In this document: piece by piece, positions 33,265-41,974 of the stretch
How positions within the stretch are numbered: position 1 is the first letter of the stretch
Layout of the letters: every line of letters starts with the position of its first letter
From: Alphaproteobacteria bacterium 41-28
Lineage (GTDB): Bacteria > Pseudomonadota > Alphaproteobacteria > UBA9655
Assembly (NCBI GenBank): GCA_001897795.1
Contig: MKUL01000052.1
Coordinates: 1-59,165 of the forward strand
DNA length: 59,165 bases
Direction: 5' to 3'
Notes under the pieces: generated by a model
Databases searched by the model: none
Told to the model about the DNA's origin: nothing
What the model saw: the letters and a program-made list of their open reading frames with translations, nothing else
Made by a program: the position numbers and the translations under genes

Positions 33265-34770
33265 TTATTCCATATTAAAAACTATTGTTTTCTTATGGGT
33301 AAAGTGCTCGAGCATTGCCTCAAGGGAAGCTTCTTTCCCGATCCCTGAGGATTTCATTCCTCCATAGGATAACCCCGGCTGGACTACAATGTTTTGATTC
33401 ACTTGTACAAATCCAGCTTCCAGTTGATGAACACCCCTTAAGGCACAGTTTAAATTATTTGTCCACAACGTAGCCGCAAGACCATAAGGAGAGTCATTGG
33501 CTTGGCTAATTACATCATCAAAATCCTTCCAAGGGATAAGGGCTGTCACCGGACCAAAAATTTCTTCCTGACAAACTTGATGTGAATTAAGAAGACCTGT
33601 GAAAAGGACAGGGCGCACAAAAAGTCCTTTGGCAAGCTCGGGATCTGTTGGAAGTTCAGAGCATTCATGAGCCGTGGCACTCTGTGTGCTCTTGCCTATT
33701 GCAATGTATTTTAAAATTTTTTCATATTGGGCAGGAGAAATGACAGCACCAATATCAGTCTCAAGATCCATGGGATTCCCAATCTTAAGAGCATTCAGCT
33801 TTTCCTTAAATCGTGACAGAAAGTCATCAAAAATTGACTCATGAACAAAAATACGGCTAGCTGCCGTACAACTTTGACCCTGACGTGTAAAACGCATGCT
33901 CGCTAACGCGCCTGCAACTGCTTTCTCCAGATTAACATCCTCACACACAATCATGGGGCTTTTTCCCCCCAATTCCAAGGTGGCTGGAATCAGCTTTTCA
34001 CTAGAATTTTTGTAAATGGCTTTGCCGGTTTCAACAGATCCTGTAAATGTCACCTTTGCAACATGGGGATGGCGGACAAGGGCTTCTCCTGTTGTGGGAC
34101 CATCACCTGAAATCACATTCAATACACCTGGAGGTAAGATGGTATTCATGATCTCAGCGGCCCTAAACACGACAAATGGGGCTTCTTCTGCTGATTTAAC
34201 AACAACGGTATTTCCTGCAACAAGAGCAGGCGCAACCTTTAAAGACATCAAAAGAAGGGGAACGTTCCAAGCGATGATAGCTCCCACAACACCTAAGGGT
34301 TCTCGAATTGTCAAAGATAACATGGAATCACTAAAGGGGATTGTTTCGCCCTTAAGTTCAAGACCCAGCCCCCCATAAAAACGAAAGGTATTTGTAAAAA
34401 CCTTGGTTTCAACTTGGCTTTCTGTGCGTAAAGCTTTGCCTGTCTCAAAGGTCATCAAACGCGCGAGCTCATCAGCATATTCTTCTAGGAGATCACCACA
34501 TTGGGAAACCAACCTCCCCCGCTTTGCCGCATCCAGGTGGCGCCATTCTTTCTGAGCCTTACGAGCCGCTTCTACGGCGTCCTTGACATCCTCCGCATCA
34601 GCTTCAGCCGCCTGTCCAATGATTTCCATGGTAGCAGGATTAAGGACAGGGAACGTCTTTTTACTTTTAGGAGATATCAATTTCCCATTAATAAGAAGCT
34701 TATTTTCAAGGCGTTTTACAAGGGCAAGAGGAGCTAAGAATGGGCCCGGCATAGAGGACGTAAAAGACAT
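33265..34770 (-). CDS. NAD(P)-dependent aldehyde dehydrogenase
   Basis: A 501-aa enzyme of the ALDH superfamily; I prefer the ATG at 34770 because TGGAGG lies just before it. The catalytic Cys is in RQGQSCTAASRIFV, the general-base Glu in ATLELGGKSP, the Asn that stabilises the oxyanion in IIAWNVPLL, and the cofactor loop in FTGSVETGKAI. All are intact, so it should oxidise an aldehyde to a carboxylic acid. Substrate cannot be told from the sequence. It is divergent from the alpha/beta hydrolase gene, with a short shared promoter region. Confidence 0.93.
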   Translation of the reverse strand: MSFTSSMPGPFLAPLALVKRLENKLLINGKLISPKSKKTFPVLNPATMEIIGQAAEADAEDVKDAVEAARKAQKEWRHLDAAKRGRLVSQCGDLLEEYADELARLMTFETGKALRTESQVETKVFTNTFRFYGGLGLELKGETIPFSDSMLSLTIREPLGVVGAIIAWNVPLLLMSLKVAPALVAGNTVVVKSAEEAPFVVFRAAEIMNTILPPGVLNVISGDGPTTGEALVRHPHVAKVTFTGSVETGKAIYKNSSEKLIPATLELGGKSPMIVCEDVNLEKAVAGALASMRFTRQGQSCTAASRIFVHESIFDDFLSRFKEKLNALKIGNPMDLETDIGAVISPAQYEKILKYIAIGKSTQSATAHECSELPTDPELAKGLFVRPVLFTGLLNSHQVCQEEIFGPVTALIPWKDFDDVISQANDSPYGLAATLWTNNLNCALRGVHQLEAGFVQVNQNIVVQPGLSYGGMKSSGIGKEASLEAMLEHFTHKKTIVFNME

Positions 34771-34845
34771 AAAACCTCCATTTTTCATTTTTTATGTTAT
34801 GGTGTATAATCCTCATAAAATCACAGAAAAGTAAAAGGGTCCATA

Positions 34846-35721
34846 GTGTTCGCTCTCCACGTAACGAAAACAGAACCTCGGCATGATTTTTTTTGGAGCC
34901 TGACTCCTCAAGGCTTTCATAAAATAGCTTACGTTGAGTGGGGACGTATGGACAATCCTCGTGTTTTAATATGTGTCCATGGTCTCACCCGCAATTCCCG
35001 GGATTTTGATTTCCTTGCGAGAGACCTCGAGAATAATTACCGTATCGTATGTCCTGACCTCTTGGGCCGGGGAGAGAGTGATTATCTCGCAAACCCCCCG
35101 CTTTATAATTTTACCCAATATATGAGTGATATGATCACTCTCATTGCCCGCCTTGGTGCGCAAGAAATTCACTGGTTGGGAACATCTTTGGGGGGAATCA
35201 TCGGGATGATGCTGGCAGCCCAGCCCAACAGTCCCATCAAAAGCCTGATCCTTAATGATGTCGGTATGATTATCCCAAACATGGCGCTTAGGCGTCTTGA
35301 AACGTATGCTCGCAACGATAATGCTTTTCTCAGTTTTCACGAGGCAAAGACGTATTTTCAAACTGTTCTTGGCACATTTGGCATAACCGAACCCGAACAT
35401 TGGGATCACATTACTCAATTTGGAATTAGGCGCGACGATAAGGGCGATTTCCGCCTCACTTATGATCCTGCTATTGGCCAAAATTTAGTCAATGAATCAG
35501 CTTCTTCTCTCCACCTTGAAGCCTATTGGCAAGCTATTCGTTGCCCAATCCTGGTGATAAGAGGGGAAGAATCAGACTTTCTGTTGCCCGAAATCGTTAC
35601 GAAAATGCTTTATTCTCAACCTCAAGCACATGTTGTGACGATCCCTAACTGCGGCCATGCGCCATCATTGATGACACGTGACCAAATTCAAATTGTTGAG
35701 GAATGGCTGAAGGGAGTATGA
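34846..35721 (+). CDS. Alpha/beta hydrolase
   Basis: A 291-aa alpha/beta-fold hydrolase with a GTG start preceded by AAAAGGG. The oxyanion-hole motif is VHGLTRNSRDFD, the nucleophile elbow GTSLGG, the acid probably the Asp in GEESDFLL and the His in NCGHAPSLM. The catalytic triad is complete. Substrate is unknown (esterase or lipase-like, or hydrolysis of a C-C bond). It is divergent from the aldehyde dehydrogenase, which may act in the same pathway (inference). Confidence 0.88.
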   Translation: MFALHVTKTEPRHDFFWSLTPQGFHKIAYVEWGRMDNPRVLICVHGLTRNSRDFDFLARDLENNYRIVCPDLLGRGESDYLANPPLYNFTQYMSDMITLIARLGAQEIHWLGTSLGGIIGMMLAAQPNSPIKSLILNDVGMIIPNMALRRLETYARNDNAFLSFHEAKTYFQTVLGTFGITEPEHWDHITQFGIRRDDKGDFRLTYDPAIGQNLVNESASSLHLEAYWQAIRCPILVIRGEESDFLLPEIVTKMLYSQPQAHVVTIPNCGHAPSLMTRDQIQIVEEWLKGV

Positions 35722-35735
35722 ATTCAAAAGTTTCT

Positions 35736-36002
35736 TTACCCCTCTACAACATCAATCCCTTTAATAAGCAAGAGAATGAAAGCCACAGGAAAGAATATAA
35801 TAGCCCAGAAGATAAGCCACCCATAGCTACCTCGGTAGGACAGTGAAAAATATTTTTTATCTTTTAGAATAACCCCATTCTTAATGGCGAGAATAATTCC
35901 CACCGGAAAGAAGAGGATGAGGCAAATGATAAACAACACGATGTTGCCTTTATATTGAAAAGGATAGCTATGCTTTACTTTTTTATTTTTGGTTCGTGCC
36001 AT
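35736..36002 (-). CDS. Small membrane protein, two transmembrane helices
   Basis: An 88-aa protein from the ATG at 36002, preceded by AAAGGC. The first ~15 residues are basic (MARTKNKKVKHSYPFQYK). Two related hydrophobic hairpin segments follow: IVLFIICLILFFPVGIILAIKNG and WLIFWAIIFFPVAFILLLIKGID, both with the FFPV turn, suggesting an internal duplication. Function unknown. Confidence 0.65.
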   Translation of the reverse strand: MARTKNKKVKHSYPFQYKGNIVLFIICLILFFPVGIILAIKNGVILKDKKYFSLSYRGSYGWLIFWAIIFFPVAFILLLIKGIDVVEG

Positions 36003-36220
36003 GTTTTTGCCTTTCAATCAATAACCTGCAATATCATATCTCTTCTATGGTCAGACAGAAATACTATTTAACAAAAAGATGAACGCAAATTCAAACTGAG
36101 CCTCTATAAACCTTACGAGGTGCAGATGAATCTTTGAATAACTCGTGGCCTGATGTCTACTTTCCCTCTTGAGCCTCTTTCCTAAATGAATTACTCCTTG
36201 AGAGAAGAAAGAGGTGAGAT

Positions 36221-37159
36221 ATGCCACTAACTGCAACTCAAGAACTAGAAATTCAAGACCTTCAAACACAAACCTATTCCACTCGACGCGCCATATCACA
36301 AGGGTTGGAAGAGATTCTTTATGAAGCTTTCCCAGCTCTTGATCATGGGTTTGTACGCGTCATGGATTATATGGGTAACGACAGTTCAATTGTGCAGGCG
36401 GCCCGCGTTTCTTATGGAAAAGGTACAAAAAAAGTTACGGAAGACCGGGGACTTATTCATTATCTTCTCCGCCATTCCCATACAACTCCCTTTGAAATGT
36501 GCGAGATTAAGTTTCACATTAAGCTGCCCATCTTTGTGGCTCGTGACTGGATCCGCCACCGTACAGCTAATGTCAATGAATACTCTGGCCGCTATTCTAT
36601 TTTAGATAAAGAATTTTACATTCCAGCTCCAGAACATTTAGGGGCTCAATCCACTTCCAACCGGCAAGGGCGTGGAAAAACCCTTTCTCCTGACCAATCT
36701 CAGCATATTTTACAAATCCTTCGTGAAGATGCGGCACGTGCCTATGCCCACTATGAAGAATTTTTAAATGAAGATACAAACGGAAATATTATTGACCCTC
36801 AAAAAGATAAATTGGCCCGAGAGCTAGCCCGGATCAATCTTCCCTTAAACATTTATACGCAATGGTATTGGAAGATTGATCTTCATAACTTAATGCATTT
36901 CTTAAATCTCCGTGCCGATTCCCATGCTCAATATGAAATCCAAGTTTATGCAAACATTATGCTAGATATTGTAAAACAATGGGTCCCTTTTACTTATGAG
37001 GCTTTTATGCAATACCGAAAAGAAGGTGCTCGCTTTTCAAAAAATGGGTTGATGGCTTTGAAAAAAATAGTGAAAGGACAATCTGTTAGCCAAGAAGAAA
37101 GTGGTATGACAAAACGAGAATGGCAAGAATTTACGGAACAACTTGATCTACCTTTGTAG
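36221..37159 (+). CDS. thyX: Flavin-dependent thymidylate synthase ThyX
   Basis: A 312-aa ThyX that makes dTMP from dUMP using methylenetetrahydrofolate and FAD. The signature [15 protein letters not shown] (RHR-x7-S) is present near residue 110, with [17 protein letters not shown] before it and the later block [27 protein letters not shown] with the conserved His and Arg. The ribosome site GAGGTGAG is strong. ThyX replaces ThyA in many Alphaproteobacteria. Confidence 0.96.
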   Translation: MPLTATQELEIQDLQTQTYSTRRAISQGLEEILYEAFPALDHGFVRVMDYMGNDSSIVQAARVSYGKGTKKVTEDRGLIHYLLRHSHTTPFEMCEIKFHIKLPIFVARDWIRHRTANVNEYSGRYSILDKEFYIPAPEHLGAQSTSNRQGRGKTLSPDQSQHILQILREDAARAYAHYEEFLNEDTNGNIIDPQKDKLARELARINLPLNIYTQWYWKIDLHNLMHFLNLRADSHAQYEIQVYANIMLDIVKQWVPFTYEAFMQYRKEGARFSKNGLMALKKIVKGQSVSQEESGMTKREWQEFTEQLDLPL

Positions 37160-37183
37160 ACCCTCTATAAGAAAGTTACCAAC

Positions 37184-37459
37184 TTGGAACAAAAAGACAA
37201 AAATAAAACGTTTCGGGGAGTCAGTCACCTTATGCCATCAACGACGCTTATGTTAGCCCCGTGGGATGCAGCTATTGTCTTAAAACAAGATGGATCCTTT
37301 GAAGCCTCTCTTCCTCAAATTCACGGAGATTATATTCCGGAAAATGTTATCTTAGGTGCAGCTCTTGCTTATGCTCTTCGCAATGAAGACCTCTGTGCCC
37401 TGATTCGTGAAAACTTCGAACGAGAATCCGCAGCGGAGGCGCGTTCTATCGAACAGTGA
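37184..37459 (+). CDS. Small protein downstream of thyX, unknown function
   Basis: A 91-aa frame 24 bases after thyX with a TTG start. An ATG at 37232 with GGGGAG upstream would give a 75-aa form, so the start is unsure. The C-terminal half (YIPENVILGAALAYALRNEDLCALIRENFERES) is helical and looks like a real domain. It is probably cotranscribed with thyX. Family unrecognised. Confidence 0.55.
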   Translation: MEQKDKNKTFRGVSHLMPSTTLMLAPWDAAIVLKQDGSFEASLPQIHGDYIPENVILGAALAYALRNEDLCALIRENFERESAAEARSIEQ

Positions 37460-37541
37460 TTAGAAACAAATCTCTGCTTTCAAGTTTTTTAACTAAGTGT
37501 GAAATCTTTATTTACTGTCTACTTTCTTATTGAGGTGTGTT

Positions 37542-39380
37542 ATGTTTTCCAGGATTATTTTTTCTCTTCTTACAACATCACTTTTGATTGTTCCATCAGT
37601 ATTTGCCATGGAACAAATAGATGATACCCGGGCATCGCGTACAACTAAAAAAGAAAAACCAGGAACGGCAAGGAAAAGATATGAAGCTAAGAGGGATGAG
37701 GGAAGAACTGCAAACTTCTTAGCTATTTTAGATTTATACAAGGATCAAGCTGATCATCATCAACATATGAAAGATTTATTAACGCAGCTACCAGAAGAAG
37801 AAACAAGTAAATTTGTTGAGAGTGAGGAGTTACCTTCGATAATTGAAGCTCATCGTAATTATGCCTCAAAATATGCTGAGTTTGTTAAAACAAGAGAAGA
37901 ACTTTTGAATGCCCATAAGAGTTCAGTCTTGCCCCTAATTGCATCTTTATACCATGCTGCTGTTTCTGTGACCTTAGAAGTTGATGCTACTTTTGAAAAT
38001 TTTCAGAATCTGTATAATGTAATCCTTAACATGGAAGAAATTTTTCTTGAACGAAAGGGTACTACCGCTAAAAAATTCTCTTACAAGAGAGAAATGCACG
38101 AGGATGAATTGCACTTTTATACCCGCATTCAAAGAAAAATATTAGAGGATTTTAGTTCCGATCTCCCTAAATTATATGACTTATTAATTGATGAATCAAA
38201 ATGCATCAAAAAGTTACACATGCATCCTTTAGGGGAAAAAAAATCTGCTTCTGTCATTGCTTTCTGTGATGATCTTATCCGAAATAAATATAAATTTCCC
38301 TCTTTGGAAAGTCTTTCAGTCCCTACCCTTAGCGCTACAGAATCCGAGGAGTCTGAAGAATCGATCCCAAATCCACCTTCTAAGAAAAATACGAAAAAGA
38401 ATGCTCGAAAAAAACTTAACCGCCGCAATGCCGCGCAAATAACAGGTCCTCAAAAACAAAGCCAAGACCCTGCACCAGCTACCTCACTACAAGTACCCGA
38501 TATCACTGAGCCTCGAACAGACGATACGTCTCAAAGTGGAGAGACTTCGGTTTCTTTTCCAGGTAAGGAAGAACCAGAGACCGACACACCACCGGAGCCT
38601 AAGAACGAGAGAAAAAATAAAAAACAAAGCCTAACTCTCGAAGTGAATGCAATTGCATCCCCATCTTCACTTCCTGAACCGATACTATCTGAAAAAGCCA
38701 GTGATCTCGTAGAAGAGAAAACATCTTTTCAAGCACCTGAAGTTTCTACTATTCCTCAAAGGGAGTTATCTCCCAACGATGATGCAAATTTAGAAATTGA
38801 ATTGAAAAAACGACATGAAGATGATCGTAAAGCCAAAATAGCTCTAAAGCAAAACAAGAATGTTTCAAAAAAAGGAAAAGGAAAAGAGGAAGAGAAAGAA
38901 AAGGAATGCGAAAACAAAAGTGATCCTATGATCAATTCACATAATCACGCATTCTTAACTCGAATATTATATTCGCCCGTTTACCCCAATCTTCGTTGGA
39001 GGGATATTATAACCCTTTTTACGAGCCCATCTGGATTTAAGGGAAAGGTTTTAGGGACAAAAAAAGGCGCAGCGCATACTTTTGTGGTTTTTCTATATTT
39101 CAAAAACGGCGAGCTTACCGGTTTTCTTTCTGAGAATGACTTCAACCTTCGCAAGCAAAATGCACTTCCAGAGCTTTATAAGAATCGCACTTATCTTCGC
39201 GACAATAAGAAGCTAGAATGTTACAAAATAAGTGAAGAGGAGAGCATTGCAACAACATCTTTTACGCTCCACAATCCTCATCCGGAACCTTTTGCTTATC
39301 GAGACTTGGTTCAGAGATTACAAGAACAACTATTTCTTCTCGGCATAACTTCTGAAACAGTTAAAGAATTTAGGAACTAG
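37542..39380 (+). CDS. Secreted A-Met-Glu protein with HicA-like C-terminal domain
   Basis: A 612-aa exported protein from the ATG at 37542 (GAGG six bases before). The signal peptide MFSRIIFSLLTTSLLIVPSVFA is followed by MEQIDD. Residues ~40-250 are helical. Residues ~265-465 are charged, low-complexity and Pro-rich, with a basic run KKNTKKNARKKLNRRN near 281-300. Residues ~475-610 look like a HicA-type fold: NLRWRDIITLF, the putative catalytic His in GAAHTFVVFLYF, then TLHNPHPEPFAYRDLVQRLQEQLFLLGI, matching the HicA pattern ending in H.PHP..... HicA proteins are mRNA interferases of toxin-antitoxin systems. Here the domain is exported, without a HicB. The assignment is by pattern only. Confidence 0.65.
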   Translation: MFSRIIFSLLTTSLLIVPSVFAMEQIDDTRASRTTKKEKPGTARKRYEAKRDEGRTANFLAILDLYKDQADHHQHMKDLLTQLPEEETSKFVESEELPSIIEAHRNYASKYAEFVKTREELLNAHKSSVLPLIASLYHAAVSVTLEVDATFENFQNLYNVILNMEEIFLERKGTTAKKFSYKREMHEDELHFYTRIQRKILEDFSSDLPKLYDLLIDESKCIKKLHMHPLGEKKSASVIAFCDDLIRNKYKFPSLESLSVPTLSATESEESEESIPNPPSKKNTKKNARKKLNRRNAAQITGPQKQSQDPAPATSLQVPDITEPRTDDTSQSGETSVSFPGKEEPETDTPPEPKNERKNKKQSLTLEVNAIASPSSLPEPILSEKASDLVEEKTSFQAPEVSTIPQRELSPNDDANLEIELKKRHEDDRKAKIALKQNKNVSKKGKGKEEEKEKECENKSDPMINSHNHAFLTRILYSPVYPNLRWRDIITLFTSPSGFKGKVLGTKKGAAHTFVVFLYFKNGELTGFLSENDFNLRKQNALPELYKNRTYLRDNKKLECYKISEEESIATTSFTLHNPHPEPFAYRDLVQRLQEQLFLLGITSETVKEFRN

Positions 39381-39490
39381 GAGGTTTTAAGAACGTCTTG
39401 CCCTGGCTTGTGTGCCCTAAGATTTTCTGTAGCATATTGATTTTGCATAATAATTTTCTTTGATGTAAAATCAAAGGGTTCGCAAGGAAT

Positions 39491-39518
39491 TTGACATTTC
39501 TTAATTTCGTATTAAAAT
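39491..39518 (+). promoter_or_regulatory. Probable sigma70 promoter for the YdcH-like gene
   Basis: TTGACA (39491-39496), 16-base spacer, TAAAAT (39513-39518). The predicted transcript start near 39525 leaves a ~40-base leader before the ATG at 39567. Confidence 0.6.
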
Positions 39519-39566
39519 GCAAGTTGCCTACGTAGAGTGGGTATCATAACAAAAAGGAGGCGTATA

Positions 39567-39728
39567 ATGTCCGTTTCCAATTATCTCTTAAGTCTTAAAC
39601 GTAAGTATGAATACCTCAACTATCTCATTCAGGATGAGCTATCGCGACCGTTACCCGATTCTCTCAGACTGTTTAGCCTGAAGCTCAAACGGCTTCGTCT
39701 CAAGGAAAAAATTTATAGCCTCGGCTAA
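39567..39728 (+). CDS. YdcH-like (DUF465) protein
   Basis: A 53-aa protein starting at the ATG 39567, just after AAGGAGG. The LKRKYEYLNYLIQDELSRPLPDSLRLFSLKLKRLRLKEKI sequence is the DUF465/YdcH signature: a helical hairpin with the RPLPD turn and a basic second helix ending in LKEKI. Such proteins are common in Alphaproteobacteria; their role is unknown. The gene has its own promoter and terminator. Confidence 0.88.
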   Translation: MSVSNYLLSLKRKYEYLNYLIQDELSRPLPDSLRLFSLKLKRLRLKEKIYSLG

Positions 39729-39765
39729 GATTTTTCCTTCCCAGAACTTTCTTTCTCCGTAAAAG

Positions 39766-39793
39766 AGCCCAACAGTCTTGTTGGGCTTTTTTT
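39766..39793 (+). terminator. Intrinsic terminator after the YdcH-like gene
   Basis: AGCCCAACA, loop GTCT, TGTTGGGCT, then TTTTTT. The same stem recurs at 40855-40876. Confidence 0.9.
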
Positions 39794-39916
39794 AGATGAT
39801 GCGGCGCCTCCTTCACCCCAACAATTCATTAGGTTTTTTATATTTCCATATTAATACCTTGTAAAAGGTGAAAATAGTACTTATATGTCTTTTAATGGTA
39901 ATTAATTATAGGTGAA

Positions 39917-40813
39917 ATGATGTTTAATAAAATTTTAAGTTTATCTTTTATCTCTTCATTATCCCTCTCCTCGGCTTTATATGCAATTGGTGCGGGTGTC
40001 TTTCCGACGTTTGATGATGGAACAGTTCTTCTTAGATCCGAGTCTCATGGCAATGTGAAAGTTTGGATGGATCATGGTGGTCCTCAAGATCCACGAGATG
40101 GAGGTAACAAACGTATAACTGCAACCAGAAGAGGTAATGAAAAAACTGCATTTACATTTCCATTTCGGGATGATCAGTTAGCTCGAGCGCGTTATGTGGA
40201 CCATGCTTCTTCACGGATGTACTTTCCCCATTTAGCGGGAGATAAACCATCTATTGAAGAGCTGATTCATAATGGAAATGTGTTAAAAACTAGATTTCCC
40301 AATTTTCCCCTGGGAGAAACAGACTATAAATATGTTGACGCACAACTACTTTTAACAGCTGCTTTGGGGAATGGTCTGCTTCCTGGAACGAACGAACCTA
40401 TGGATCCTCGCTTTATTGCGCGTATCAGAAAAGATGCAAATCAACTTGGCGGCGGCGTCCTTCAAGCCTTTATTCGTTCTCCAAAAAGCGCTGCTCCTAT
40501 AAGACCTTTTGTGGTTCCTCCTGTAAACGTAGTGACCCCTCCCCCAGCCGTTCCTACAAGAGCTGCTCCTCCTTCATCTAAACGATCTAGAAGAGCAGCA
40601 ATGGCTTCTAGGAGGAGAGCTGCGAATAGAACAAAGCGTACATCGAGAAGGAAATCTGTATCTCAGTCAAGACGTATTCGTCAGCAAAGACATGCATCTA
40701 GGCTAAGACACGTCCGTCAACAAAGACGTATGTCTAGGAAAAGTCACATTCGTAAACAAACGCGTGTGTCTAGAAGGTCAAGACATATTTCTACCCGTCG
40801 GAGATCACGGTAA
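39917..40813 (+). CDS. Secreted Nudix-like protein, active-site residues changed, basic tail
   Basis: A 298-aa exported protein. The signal peptide MMFNKILSLSFISSLSLSSALYA is followed by a domain clearly homologous to the next gene's product (GVFPTFDDGTVLLRSESHGNVKVWMDHGGPQDPRDGG, then ATRRGNEKTAFTF near 69-81). At the Nudix box, two Glu of the REANEET motif in the paralogue are Arg (72) and Lys (76), so metal-dependent hydrolysis is unlikely. From ~205 the protein is nearly all Arg, Ser and Lys with short repeats (SRR, RIRQQRHASR, HIRKQ), a protamine-like tail able to bind nucleic acid or act as a nuclear targeting signal (inference). Confidence 0.78.
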   Translation: MMFNKILSLSFISSLSLSSALYAIGAGVFPTFDDGTVLLRSESHGNVKVWMDHGGPQDPRDGGNKRITATRRGNEKTAFTFPFRDDQLARARYVDHASSRMYFPHLAGDKPSIEELIHNGNVLKTRFPNFPLGETDYKYVDAQLLLTAALGNGLLPGTNEPMDPRFIARIRKDANQLGGGVLQAFIRSPKSAAPIRPFVVPPVNVVTPPPAVPTRAAPPSSKRSRRAAMASRRRAANRTKRTSRRKSVSQSRRIRQQRHASRLRHVRQQRRMSRKSHIRKQTRVSRRSRHISTRRRSR

Positions 40814-40854
40814 AAATATTAAGCTTTTCTTTTAGAAAGCTTATTCCCAAAAAA

Positions 40855-40880
40855 AGCCCAACAGTAATGTTGGGCTTTTT
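40855..40880 (+). terminator. Intrinsic terminator after the first Nudix-like gene
   Basis: AGCCCAACA (40855-40863), loop GTAA, TGTTGGGCT (40868-40876), then TTTTT; an A-run precedes it. The stem is identical to the terminator at 39766. Confidence 0.9.
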
Positions 40881-41006
40881 TAATTTCATAATACATTTTC
40901 TTCACTACAGAATTAACTTATTATTATATTTTCACTTTTTTATTGAAAAACAAGGAAGCAACTCCTATATAGAAGTTGCGTTGTAATTTTGCTGTGGGTT
41001 TTTATT

Positions 41007-41849
41007 ATGGTTTATAGAGTTTTAAGTTTTATTTTTTTAGCTATTTTTTCTCTCTCTTCAAGTCTATATGCGGGCACAGGTGTTCTTTTTACCTTTGATG
41101 ATGGCACCTGTCTTCCTGGGGGAGAATTCCGTAATAATATTAAAGTTTGGTCGGATTGTGGCGGAGGCCAAGACCCACAAGATCGGGGTGATAATCGTAG
41201 AACGGCTCTCAGAGAAGCTAATGAAGAAACTGCGGGAACGTTCAATCTTACATATAACCAAGTCGCTGCAGCACCCTCTGTTATTCATAATCATCGCGTT
41301 GGCTCTTATGAGCTGTTTTTTGTCCATCTCTCCGGAAGTAAACCTTCCATCCAAGAAATTATTAATAATGGAAGAGACGCACACGGAAATTTGCTCCCAA
41401 AGGTAGAAAAGATAGACTACATGTATGTCGATGCCCAAGCTCTTGTAAATGCGGCTCGAGGCAATGGCATCATGCCTGGAACAAGCGATCCCATGTTTGG
41501 CCCTTTTATAGCCTGTATCAAAAAAGATGCACGCAATCCTGTGGGCGCCCTTAATACCCTTATTAATTCTCCAAAGAGACCTGCTCCTATAAGGCCACTT
41601 CCCGTAAAAGCAGCCCCTCCTGTAAAGGCTGCAGCTCCAACGACGCGCCGCGCTACTGGAAGGAAAAAATCTGCTCCAAGAGTCAGACGTGCCTCCCGGA
41701 GAACGGCTGTTCACAAGACAAGACGTGTATCTAGGCCAAGAAGGGGAGTTCGTCAGAAAAAGCGTGTATCTAGGAAAACACATATTCGTAAACAAAGCCG
41801 TAGGTCTAGAAGGTCAAAGCGTATTTCTAGACGCCGGAGATCACGGTAA
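41007..41849 (+). CDS. Secreted Nudix-like hydrolase with Arg-rich tail
   Basis: A 280-aa exported paralogue of the preceding protein; the ATG at 41007 is preferred over a TTG at 40989. The signal peptide MVYRVLSFIFLAIFSLSSSLYA is followed by TFDDGTCLPGGEF and a Nudix-like box GGGQDPQDRG...ALREANEETAG (~52-77) with the core Glu residues E70, E73 and E74 present. One residue is inserted before the final Gly compared with the classic G-x5-E-x7-REUxEExGU pattern, and the first Glu is replaced. Nudix enzymes cleave nucleoside diphosphates linked to other groups. From ~215 the tail is Arg/Lys/Ser-rich (RRASRRTAVHKTRRVSRPRR). Confidence 0.78.
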   Translation: MVYRVLSFIFLAIFSLSSSLYAGTGVLFTFDDGTCLPGGEFRNNIKVWSDCGGGQDPQDRGDNRRTALREANEETAGTFNLTYNQVAAAPSVIHNHRVGSYELFFVHLSGSKPSIQEIINNGRDAHGNLLPKVEKIDYMYVDAQALVNAARGNGIMPGTSDPMFGPFIACIKKDARNPVGALNTLINSPKRPAPIRPLPVKAAPPVKAAAPTTRRATGRKKSAPRVRRASRRTAVHKTRRVSRPRRGVRQKKRVSRKTHIRKQSRRSRRSKRISRRRRSR

Positions 41850-41881
41850 AAAATATTAAGCTTTAGAAAAAAGCTGCAATA

Positions 41882-41918
41882 CCTCTCCTCCTTGTGGGAG
41901 AGGTCGCCCGAAGGGCGA
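41882..41918. terminator. Double hairpin between convergent genes
   Basis: CCTCTCC/GGAGAGG (41882-41903) followed directly by TCGCCC-GAA-GGGCGA (41904-41918). No clear T-run. Similar CTCCTC...GGGAGAGG sequences occur as dispersed repeats in other intracellular bacteria. Confidence 0.4.
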
Positions 41919-41974
41919 ATGAGGGGAAAAAAGCAATCAGAAAATGCGAGGTGATAAGATACCCATATACAGCC

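Noticed and set aside
41064..41795. A long minus-strand frame opposite the second Nudix-like gene
   Set aside because: It is a shadow: the plus strand has a signal peptide and a paralogue next door.
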